Source of the DNA: Paracoccaceae bacterium
GTDB lineage: Bacteria; Pseudomonadota; Alphaproteobacteria; Rhodobacterales; Rhodobacteraceae
NCBI GenBank assembly: GCA_014654775.1
Contig: JACVZW010000007.1
Span: forward strand, 384,580-448,579
Direction: 5' to 3'
DNA: 64,000 bases
A program made the position numbers and the translations under genes. The notes below the pieces were generated by a model. The model did not search any database. It was given only the letters and a program-made list of their open reading frames with translations, and was not told the DNA's origin. Shown here one piece after another: positions 19,193 to 27,068 of this stretch; positions within the stretch are counted from its first letter, which is position 1; every line of letters starts with the position of its first letter.

Positions 19193-21211
19193 TCAGGCGG
19201 CGTCGAGCAGGCCCCTGCCCTTCAACAGCGCCTCGACCCCCGGCATGCGGCCCCGGAAGCGGGTATAGAGAACCTCGGCCTCTTCCGACCCGCCCGCGCT
19301 GAGGATGTGCTTTTCCAGCAGCGCCGCCGTTTCGGGGTGGAAGGGATCGCCCGCCTCTTCAAAGGCGGCGAAGGCATCGGCATCCATCACCTCGGACCAC
19401 ATGTAGCTGTAATAGCCTGCCGAATAGCCGTCGCCGGAAAAGACATGCGCGAAATGCGGCGTGGCGTGGCGCATGCGGATGGCCTGCGGCATGCCGATCT
19501 GGTCCAGCACCTGCGCCTGCATGGCCATCGGATCGGCGGGGGCGGCGCCTTCGTGGAAGGCAAGGTCAACAAGGGCGGAGGCCACGAATTCCACCGTGGC
19601 AAAGCCCTGATCATAGGTGCCCGCCGCCAGAAGCCGGGCGCGCATATCGGCGGGCATGGGGTCGCCCGTCTGCCAGTGGCGGGCATATTCCTCCAGCACC
19701 GCGGGCACCTCGAGCCAGTGTTCATAAAGCTGGCTGGGCAGTTCCACGAAGTCGCGGGCGACCGAGGTGCCGGAGATGAAGCCGTGGGTCACGTCCGACA
19801 GCATCTGGTGCAGCGCGTGGCCGAATTCGTGGAAGAGCGTCCGAGCATCGTCCCAAGACAGCAGCGCAGGGTCGCCCTTGGCGAAGTTGCAAACATTCAC
19901 CACGATGGGCCGCTGATCGCCGCCCAGCTTTTTCTGCGACCGCATGGCGGAACACCACGCGCCGGAGCGTTTGGAAGAGCGGGCGAAGTAGTCGCCAAGG
20001 AAGACGGCGACATGCGCGCCCTTGCGGGTAACCTCCCAGCCGCGCACGTCCGCGTGATAGAAGGGGCCGTCGATTTCGCGGAATTCAAGGCCGAACAGGC
20101 GGGACGCGCAGCCGAACATGGCGGCCAGCATCGCCTCTAGCCCCAGATAGGGTTTCAGCGCGGCCTCATCGAGGTCATGTTCCGCCATCCGCCGCTTTTC
20201 GGAGTAATAGCGCCAGTCCCACGGTTCCAGCGCATCGGCGATGCCATCGGCATTCAGCATCCCCTCCAGCACAGCGGCATCCGACAGGGCCTTGACCCGC
20301 GCAGGCGTCCAGACCCGCATCAGTAGGTCACGCACCGCATCCGGCGTCTTGGCCATTTCGGGTTCCAGCTTGAAGGCGGCAAAGCTGTCATAGCCCAGAA
20401 GCTTTGCCCGTTCTTCGCGCAGGGCAAGGATTTCGGCGGCGATGGCGCGGTTGTCTTGGGCATTGCCGTTGGCGCCGCGCGCCACCCATGCCTCATAGGC
20501 CACCTGCCGCAGATCGCGGCGGGGCGAGAATTGCAGGAAGGGCACGATCAAGCTGCGGCTTAGGGTGACCACGGGGCCGTTCTGCCCCCGCTCTTTCCCC
20601 GCCGCACGGGCGGCATCGACGACGAAGGCGGGCAGGCCTTCGAGGTCTTCTTCCGCCAGAACCATGAACCAGTCGCGTTCATCGGCCAGCAGGTTCTGCC
20701 CGAAGGCCGTGCCAAGGACGGCCAGCCGCGCCTTTACTTCGGTCAGCCGATCCGCGGCCGCCCCCGTCAGTTCCGCGCCAGACCGGACGAACATCCGACG
20801 ATAAAGCGTCAGGACGCGCATCTGTTCGGCGTCCAGACCCAGCGCATCGCGGCGCTGCCAGAGGTCTTCGATCCGGGCGAAGAGGCGTTTGTTGTTGGTG
20901 ATCTCAGACGAAAAGGCGCTCATCTTCGGGGCAAGGTCGCGCATCAGCGCCTCGCGCGCATCCGTGCTGTCGGCCCCGGCAAGGTTGTAGAAGACGCCCG
21001 ACACGCGGTCGAGCGTGCCTTCGGCCAGTTCCAGCGCGGCGATGGTGTTGGCATAGGTCGGCGCCTCGGCCTGATCGGCGATGGCGGCGATGGCGGCGCG
21101 GGCCTCGGCCAAGGCGTGATCGAAGGCGGGGGCGAAATCCGCATCCCGGATCGCGGCGAAGGGCGGCAGGCCGAAGGGGGCGGTCCAGGGGGCAAGCAGG
21201 GGGTTGGTCAT
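19193..21211 (-). CDS. M3 family metallopeptidase
   Basis: HEFGHALH zinc motif. Confidence 0.95.
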   Translation of the reverse strand: MTNPLLAPWTAPFGLPPFAAIRDADFAPAFDHALAEARAAIAAIADQAEAPTYANTIAALELAEGTLDRVSGVFYNLAGADSTDAREALMRDLAPKMSAFSSEITNNKRLFARIEDLWQRRDALGLDAEQMRVLTLYRRMFVRSGAELTGAAADRLTEVKARLAVLGTAFGQNLLADERDWFMVLAEEDLEGLPAFVVDAARAAGKERGQNGPVVTLSRSLIVPFLQFSPRRDLRQVAYEAWVARGANGNAQDNRAIAAEILALREERAKLLGYDSFAAFKLEPEMAKTPDAVRDLLMRVWTPARVKALSDAAVLEGMLNADGIADALEPWDWRYYSEKRRMAEHDLDEAALKPYLGLEAMLAAMFGCASRLFGLEFREIDGPFYHADVRGWEVTRKGAHVAVFLGDYFARSSKRSGAWCSAMRSQKKLGGDQRPIVVNVCNFAKGDPALLSWDDARTLFHEFGHALHQMLSDVTHGFISGTSVARDFVELPSQLYEHWLEVPAVLEEYARHWQTGDPMPADMRARLLAAGTYDQGFATVEFVASALVDLAFHEGAAPADPMAMQAQVLDQIGMPQAIRMRHATPHFAHVFSGDGYSAGYYSYMWSEVMDADAFAAFEEAGDPFHPETAALLEKHILSAGGSEEAEVLYTRFRGRMPGVEALLKGRGLLDAA

Positions 21212-21304
21212 GGCGGCACTCCATTGCGCCCCCGAAAGCTAGGCAGGTGCGGGGCAAAGGTCCAGCCTCGGCACGGCGCGACGGGCGCGAATTCGTGACG
21301 CCAC

Positions 21305-21327
21305 GTTACGTTTACGTTTGCGTCAAC
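21305..21327. promoter_or_regulatory. putative MerR-type (LiuR-like) operator
   Basis: GTTACGTTTACGTTTGCGTCAAC upstream of the MerR gene; resembles TTTACGTTTACGT-type boxes associated with LiuR-like regulators. Confidence 0.45.
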
Positions 21328-21377
21328 TTGTCTGGTAAGGTGGCGTCAGATCACCAGATTCCGGTTTGACCTATCCC

Positions 21378-21797
21378 ATGACACCGCGAGCCGAGATGAC
21401 CAGCAAGGACGAGCTTCTTTCCATCCGCGAGATGTGCGACGCCTTTGAGGTGACGCCCCGCACCCTGCGTTTCTACGAGGCGAAAGAGCTGCTTTCGCCC
21501 CTTCGGCGCGGCACGGCGCGGCTTTACAGCTATCGCGACCGCGCGCGGCTGAAGCTGATCCTGCGCGGCAAGCGCTTTGGCTTTTCGCTGGAAGATATCC
21601 GGCAGCTTTTGGACATGTATGACCGCGAAGGCCGCCAGCAGGAGGCGCAGCTGCGCCGCACCTATGAGGTGGCGGCCGAACGGCTGGCCCAGATGGAACG
21701 CCAGCGCGCGGAATTGGACGAGGCGATCGTGGAATTGAAAGACCAGATGGCGTGGGGGGCTGGCGTGCTTGCCGCCTTCCGCAAGGCCGCCGAATAA
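21378..21797 (+). CDS. MerR family transcriptional regulator next to fatty-acid degradation genes
   Basis: [61 protein letters not shown]. Confidence 0.9.
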   Translation: MTPRAEMTSKDELLSIREMCDAFEVTPRTLRFYEAKELLSPLRRGTARLYSYRDRARLKLILRGKRFGFSLEDIRQLLDMYDREGRQQEAQLRRTYEVAAERLAQMERQRAELDEAIVELKDQMAWGAGVLAAFRKAAE

Positions 21798-21810
21798 GGA
21801 GGAACGACAG

Positions 21811-23589
21811 ATGCCCAGCTATACCGCGCCGATCAAGGACATGCAGTTCGTCCTGCATGACGTGCTGCAGGTCACTGCCTCTGACATTCCGGGCTATGCC
21901 GATCTGGATACCGGTTTCACCGCCGCCGTTCTGGAAGAGGCGGGCAAGCTCGCCTCCGACGTCCTCGCGCCGCTGAACGCGGTGGGCGACCGCGAAGGGT
22001 GCCGGTTGGAGAATGGCGTCGTGCGCACGCCCACGGGGTTCAAGGCGGCCTTCGAGCAGTTGAAGGAGGGCGGCTGGACCGCGCTTGACTGCGATCCGGA
22101 TTATGGCGGGCAGGGGCTGCCCTATCTGATGGGCACGGCGGTGGGCGAGATTTTCGTCGCGTCGAACATGGCGCTGAACATGTATCAGGGCCTGACGCAT
22201 GGCGCCTATTCCGCGATCCATGCCCATGGCACGGCGGACCAGAAGGCGACTTACCTTCCCAAGATGGTGTCCTGCGAATGGACAGGCACGATGAACCTGA
22301 CCGAACCGCATTGCGGCACAGACCTTGGCCTGATGCGCAGCAAGGCCGAACCGCAGGCGGACGGCAGCTACAAGATCACCGGGCAGAAAATCTTCATCTC
22401 GGCGGGCGAACATGACATGGCCGAGAACATCATCCACCTCGTGCTGGCCAAGGCGCCGGGGGGTGGGGAGGGAACGAAGGGTATCTCTCTCTTCATCGTG
22501 CCGAAATTCCTTGTGAACGCGGACGGGTCGCTGGGGCAGCGCAATGCGCTGTCGGTCGGCAAGATCGAAGAGAAGATGGGCATCCACGGCAATGCCACCT
22601 GCGTGATGAACTATGACGGCGCGACGGGCTATCTGCTGGGCGAGTTGCACAAGGGCATGCGCGCCATGTTCACCATGATGAACGAAGCGCGGATCGGCGT
22701 CGGCGTGCAGGGCTATGCGGTGGCAGAGGCCGCCTATCAGAACGCGCTCGCCTATGCCAAGGACCGTCTGCAGGGCCGGGACGTGACCGGGGTGAAGAAC
22801 CCCGACGGGCCTGCCGATCCGCTGATCGTGCACCCGGATATCCGCCGCAACCTGATGGATCAGAAAAGCTTTGTCGAAGGGGCGCGGGCCTTCACCTTCT
22901 GGGGGGCGTCGCTGATCGACCGCGCGCATCGCACCGGGGATGCGGGGGCGGAGGGGCTGATTTCTCTGCTGACCCCGGTTATCAAGGGGTTCCAGACCGA
23001 CCGCGGCTTTGACGTCGCGGTGGCGGCGCAGCAGGTCTATGGCGGGCATGGCTATATCGAAGAATGGGGCATGTCCCAATTCGCCCGCGATGCCCGGATC
23101 GCAATGATCTATGAAGGGGCGAATGGGGTGCAAGCGCTTGACCTTGTGGCGCGGAAGCTGGCGGCGGATGGCGGCAAGCATGTCATGGCCTTCTTCGAGA
23201 TCGTGAAGACCTTCCTGAAGGAGAACGACGGGGATGAGCGGCTGAAGGCTGGCTTCCTTGATCCGCTGAAGGCAGCGTCCAAGGCGATGCAGGGGGCGGG
23301 GATGTATTTCATGCAGAACGGTATGAAATCGCCCAATGCCGCGCTGTCGGGCAGCTATGACTTCATGCATCTGATGGGTCATGTCTGCCTTGGCCTGATG
23401 TGGGCGAAGATGGCCAAGGCCGCCTATGCCGCACTGGATGCAGGTGCTGCGGACCGCGACTTCTACGAGGCCAAGATCGCCACGGGCCGCTATTACATGG
23501 CCCGCCAATTGCCCGCCTGCGCGATGCATCTGGCCCGGATCGAAAGCGGGGCCGAGCCTGTGATGGCGCTGAAGGCGGAGGCGTTCTAA
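21811..23589 (+). CDS. acyl-CoA dehydrogenase (large, C-terminal-extended type)
   Basis: [65 protein letters not shown]. Confidence 0.93.
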   Translation: MPSYTAPIKDMQFVLHDVLQVTASDIPGYADLDTGFTAAVLEEAGKLASDVLAPLNAVGDREGCRLENGVVRTPTGFKAAFEQLKEGGWTALDCDPDYGGQGLPYLMGTAVGEIFVASNMALNMYQGLTHGAYSAIHAHGTADQKATYLPKMVSCEWTGTMNLTEPHCGTDLGLMRSKAEPQADGSYKITGQKIFISAGEHDMAENIIHLVLAKAPGGGEGTKGISLFIVPKFLVNADGSLGQRNALSVGKIEEKMGIHGNATCVMNYDGATGYLLGELHKGMRAMFTMMNEARIGVGVQGYAVAEAAYQNALAYAKDRLQGRDVTGVKNPDGPADPLIVHPDIRRNLMDQKSFVEGARAFTFWGASLIDRAHRTGDAGAEGLISLLTPVIKGFQTDRGFDVAVAAQQVYGGHGYIEEWGMSQFARDARIAMIYEGANGVQALDLVARKLAADGGKHVMAFFEIVKTFLKENDGDERLKAGFLDPLKAASKAMQGAGMYFMQNGMKSPNAALSGSYDFMHLMGHVCLGLMWAKMAKAAYAALDAGAADRDFYEAKIATGRYYMARQLPACAMHLARIESGAEPVMALKAEAF

Positions 23590-23601
23590 GCTGCGGGGGC
23601 G

Positions 23602-23625
23602 CAGAATTTTCATCCGAAAATTCTG
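23602..23625. repeat. family D AT-rich hairpin (D1)
   Basis: CAGAATTTTC-atcc-GAAAATTCTG, perfect 10-bp stem just after a stop codon. Confidence 0.6.
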
Positions 23626-23655
23626 CCTCCCCGACCGTTGATCCAGAGGTGCCCC

Positions 23656-23868
23656 ATGCCCAAGCGTTTCCGCCTGACCCGCCGCTTTCCCGTCGCCATG
23701 ACGGAAGACGGCTATCGCAAGCTGAAACGTTTCGCGCAGGAGGCGGGGCTGGATGAGGGCGAGGCGCTGTCCTTCCTGTTCGAGAATTTCGACTCTGTGA
23801 TGGACAAGGACAACCTGACCCACCGCCTGCGGCTGTTCAATTCGGAGCTGGACGACCGGAAGCGGTAG
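23656..23868 (+). CDS. conserved small hypothetical protein (70 aa)
   Basis: MPKRFRLTRRFPVAMTEDGYRKLKRFAQEAGLDEGEALSFLFENFDSVMDKDNLTHRLRLFNSELDDRKR; co-directional in the cluster. Confidence 0.6.
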   Translation: MPKRFRLTRRFPVAMTEDGYRKLKRFAQEAGLDEGEALSFLFENFDSVMDKDNLTHRLRLFNSELDDRKR

Positions 23869-23893
23869 CCTGGGGTGGTGAGGGGGGATTTTT

Positions 23894-23915
23894 GAGTATT
23901 TGGGCCAAGATGAAG
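23894..23915 (-). repeat. family B repeat, reverse orientation (B1)
   Basis: GAGTATTTGGGCCAAGATGAAG, exact reverse complement of B2. Confidence 0.85.
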
Positions 23916-23926
23916 AGGCAAGATCA

Positions 23927-23976
23927 CGCCGCATCCCGTGCCTAGGGCTTGGCTATCCGTCGGGCGGGATGCGGCG
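23927..23976. repeat. inverted repeat inside the B1-B2 interval
   Basis: CGCCGCATCCCG (23927-23938) and CGGGATGCGGCG (23965-23976), perfect 12-bp arms. Confidence 0.7.
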
Positions 23977-24054
23977 CTTCACCTTGGGCGGTCATCGGCT
24001 CTCCAGCCTGTACCGCTGGGGTGAGGCTGACGGGAAAAGATGAAGAAACCGTTG

Positions 24055-24076
24055 CTTCATCTTGGCCCAAATACTC
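24055..24076 (+). repeat. family B repeat (B2)
   Basis: CTTCATCTTGGCCCAAATACTC. Confidence 0.85.
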
Positions 24077-24124
24077 TGGGGGTCCGGGGGTGAAACCCCC
24101 GGGAGGTTGGTCTGGGAGGGCCGC

Positions 24125-24760
24125 ATGACCATGAAACTCTACTGTTTCGGTGAAAGCGGGAACGCGTACAAATGCGCGCTGGCCCTGACCATGACGGGCA
24201 CGGAGTGGGAGCCTGTCTTTGTCGACTTCTTCAACGGCGAGGCGCGCGGGGCGGCCTTTCGCGCGCTCAATCCGATGGGCGAGGTGCCGGTGCTGGTGGA
24301 TGGCGAGACGGTGCTGACGCAATCCGGCGTGATCCTCGACTACATCAGTTCCAAGACCGGGCAATTGGGCGGGCGTTCGGCGGCAGAGCGGCGGGAGGTG
24401 CTGCGCTGGCTCTTCTGGGACAATCACAAGCTGTCGACGCAGGTGGGGACCTGCCGTTTCCTGTCCAATTTCCTGCCCGCAGAAAAGCGGCCCGAGGGCG
24501 TGATTCCCTTTCTGCAAGGGCGGCTGAAGGCGGCTTATGCGGTTCTCGACGCCCATCTCACAGAGCGCGACTGGATCGTGGGGGATGGCCCCACCATCGC
24601 GGACCTCTCCTGCTGTTCCTACCTTTATTACCCCGAACCCTTCGGCTTTGACCGCAAGGACTGGCCCCAGATCGACCGTTGGCTGGACGGCATCGCCGCC
24701 TTGCCCGGCTGGAAACACCCCTATGACATGATGCCCGGCAATCCGTCCGACAGGGCGTGA
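24125..24760 (+). CDS. glutathione S-transferase family protein
   Basis: MTMKLYCFGESGNAYKCALALTMTGTEWEPVFVDFFNGEARGAAFRALNPMGEVPVLVDGE. Confidence 0.9.
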   Translation: MTMKLYCFGESGNAYKCALALTMTGTEWEPVFVDFFNGEARGAAFRALNPMGEVPVLVDGETVLTQSGVILDYISSKTGQLGGRSAAERREVLRWLFWDNHKLSTQVGTCRFLSNFLPAEKRPEGVIPFLQGRLKAAYAVLDAHLTERDWIVGDGPTIADLSCCSYLYYPEPFGFDRKDWPQIDRWLDGIAALPGWKHPYDMMPGNPSDRA

Positions 24761-24785
24761 TCCCGCGGGCATGAAGGAGACGACG

Positions 24786-25997
24786 ATGACCGACGCCTTT
24801 ATCTACGATGCCATCCGTTCCCCGCGCGGCAAGGGCCGCCCCGACGGCGCGCTGCACGAGGTCACCTCGGTCGCGCTCTCGGCCCGGATGCTTGATGCTC
24901 TGGCCGCCCGCAACGGGCTGTCGGGCCACGCGGTGGAGGATGTGATTTGGGGCAATGTCACGCAGGTGGGCGAACAGGGCGGCTGCCTTGCACGGTCTGC
25001 GGTGCTGGCCTCGGAGCTTGACCAGTCGATCCCCGGCCTTGCCATCAACCGCTTCTGCGCATCTGGCATGGAAGCGGTGAACCTTGCGGCCAATCAGGTG
25101 AAGGGCGGCGCGGGCGCGGCCTATATCGCGGGCGGGGTAGAGATGATGGGGCGCGTCGCGATGGGCAGCGATGGCGCGGCCATCGCGGTGGACCCGGCGC
25201 TGGCGATGAAGACCTATTTCGTGCCGCAGGGGATTTCTGCGGACATCATCGCCACGGAATATGGTTTCACCCGCGACATGGCCGATGCGCTGGCCGTGGA
25301 ATCGCAGCGCCGCGCGGCGGCGGCTTGGGCCGACAAGCGGTTCGCGAAATCCATCGTGCCGGTGACGGATCAGAATGGGCTGACGATCCTGTCCCATGAC
25401 GAATTCATGCGCCCCGGGACCGACATGCAAAGCCTTGGCGCGCTGAAGCCCAGCTTCAAGGAGATGGGCGAGGGAATGCCCGGCTTCGACAAGATCGCCC
25501 TGATGAAATATCCGCATCTGGAGCGGATCGACCATATCCACCATGCGGGCAATTCCTCGGGCATCGTGGATGGGGCGGCGGCGGTCCTGATCGGAAATGC
25601 GGAGTTCGGGCGCGCCCACGGGTTGAAACCCCGCGCGCGCATCCGGGCGACGGCCAAGATCGGGACGGACCCGACCATCATGCTGACGGGCCCCGTGCCG
25701 GTGACGGAAAAGATCCTGAAGGATTCAGGCATGTCGATTTCCGACATCGACCTTTTTGAGGTGAATGAGGCCTTCGCTTCGGTCGTCCTGCGCTTTCTGC
25801 AGGCCTTCGAGGTGGACCCGGCCAAGGTGAACCCGAATGGCGGGTCCATCGCGATGGGCCATCCGCTGGGCGCGACGGGGGCGATCATCATCGGCACCCT
25901 GCTGGATGAATTGGAGCGGACGGGCAAAGGTGTTGGCCTTGCCACGCTCTGCATCGCGTCGGGCATGGGTGCGGCCACGATCATCGAGAGGGTGTGA
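24786..25997 (+). CDS. acetyl-CoA C-acyltransferase (thiolase)
   Basis: INRFCASGMEAVNLAANQV, NPNGGSIAMGHPLGATGA, CIASGMGAA. Confidence 0.94.
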   Translation: MTDAFIYDAIRSPRGKGRPDGALHEVTSVALSARMLDALAARNGLSGHAVEDVIWGNVTQVGEQGGCLARSAVLASELDQSIPGLAINRFCASGMEAVNLAANQVKGGAGAAYIAGGVEMMGRVAMGSDGAAIAVDPALAMKTYFVPQGISADIIATEYGFTRDMADALAVESQRRAAAAWADKRFAKSIVPVTDQNGLTILSHDEFMRPGTDMQSLGALKPSFKEMGEGMPGFDKIALMKYPHLERIDHIHHAGNSSGIVDGAAAVLIGNAEFGRAHGLKPRARIRATAKIGTDPTIMLTGPVPVTEKILKDSGMSISDIDLFEVNEAFASVVLRFLQAFEVDPAKVNPNGGSIAMGHPLGATGAIIIGTLLDELERTGKGVGLATLCIASGMGAATIIERV

Positions 25998-26476
25998 TGC
26001 CCAAGCTCGACCTGTCCGCCGTCCCGGTGAAGACCGGGTCGATCTATCCCGCGCCCTATGCCGAGATGATGGCGGGGCGATCCTCGCTGCGGCTGGGGCA
26101 GGCGGGGGGGCTGACGCAATTCGGGGTGAACCTTGTGACGCTGGAGCCGGGGGGAATGTCGTCGCTGCGCCATTGGCATCTGCATGAGGACGAGTTCGTG
26201 ATGGTGACGGACGGCGAATGCGTCATGGTCACCGATGCGGGTGAAGAGGTGATGCGCCCGGGCGATTGCGCGGCCTTTCCGGCGGGCGTGGCGGACGGGC
26301 ATCATTTCATCAACCGCAGCGACGCCCCGGCGCGGTTCCTTGTCGTGGGGACAAAGGCCCCGCGCGAGGTGGGCACCTATTCGGATGTGGACCTGAGGGT
26401 GGTGATCGAAGGTGGCAGCGCCACGTTCACCCACAAGGACGGCACGCCTTACCTGCCGCCGGAGGAAACGCGGTGA
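25997..26476 (+). CDS. cupin domain-containing protein
   Basis: LEPGGMSSLRHWHLHEDEFVMVTDGECVMVTDAGEEVMRPGDCAAFPAG. Confidence 0.88.
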   Translation: MPKLDLSAVPVKTGSIYPAPYAEMMAGRSSLRLGQAGGLTQFGVNLVTLEPGGMSSLRHWHLHEDEFVMVTDGECVMVTDAGEEVMRPGDCAAFPAGVADGHHFINRSDAPARFLVVGTKAPREVGTYSDVDLRVVIEGGSATFTHKDGTPYLPPEETR

Positions 26477-26482
26477 TGTGGC

Positions 26483-26585
26483 ACCCCCTCCCCAACCCTC
26501 CCCCGCCTGCGGGGGAGGGAGTGGCACGCTTCCGCGCCCTTTCCCTCTCCCTCCCCCATCTGTGGGGGAGGGTTGGGGAGGGGGT
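26483..26585. repeat. family A repeat pair in inverted arrangement (A1)
   Basis: Perfect 22-nt inverted arms ACCCCCTCCCCAACCCTCCCCC (26483-26504) and GGGGGAGGGTTGGGGAGGGGGT (26564-26585) with internal CCCTCCCCC/GGGGGAGGG hairpins. Confidence 0.9.
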
Positions 26586-26606
26586 TGCCTTCCCCGGGGG
26601 GACGTG

Positions 26607-27068
26607 ATGCCGAAAGTCACCCCACCCGACTGGTTCGAAGAGAACCCGACCCACCCCATCCTCGGCCCCGGTCCCGGCCCCTATCGGGCGCAGCTTCTGT
26701 CCGATCCGGGCGGGATCACGCAATTCGGCGCCTTTCTGGAGGAACTTCCGCCCGGCTCCCGCTCTGGCCATCGGCATTGGCATGAGGCCGAGGATGAGAT
26801 GGTGGTGATGCTGTCGGGCGAGGTCGTCCTTGTCGAGGACAGGGAAACACCCCTGCGTGCGGGCGATGTGGCCTGCTGGCCGGCCGGGCAACCCTTAGGC
26901 CACCGACTGGACAATCGCAGCCAGGAACCCGCCCGCTACCTTGTCATCGGCACGCGGGCGGTCCGCGACCGCATCCATTACACAGACCATGACCTGATCA
27001 CGGAAAAGGACGGCGCGGCGCGCCGCTACCTGCACCGCGACGGCACCCTTTACGGAGAAACTCCATGA
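26607..27068 (+). CDS. cupin domain-containing protein (paralogue of preceding cupin)
   Basis: LPPGSRSGHRHWHEAEDEMVVMLSGEVVLVEDRETPLRAGDVACWPAG. Confidence 0.88.
   Translation: MPKVTPPDWFEENPTHPILGPGPGPYRAQLLSDPGGITQFGAFLEELPPGSRSGHRHWHEAEDEMVVMLSGEVVLVEDRETPLRAGDVACWPAGQPLGHRLDNRSQEPARYLVIGTRAVRDRIHYTDHDLITEKDGAARRYLHRDGTLYGETP

Noticed and set aside
21346-23934. 862-aa ORF antisense to the acyl-CoA dehydrogenase gene
   Set aside because: Low-complexity Arg/His/Gly-rich translation opposite a well-supported enzyme; typical shadow ORF of high-GC DNA.
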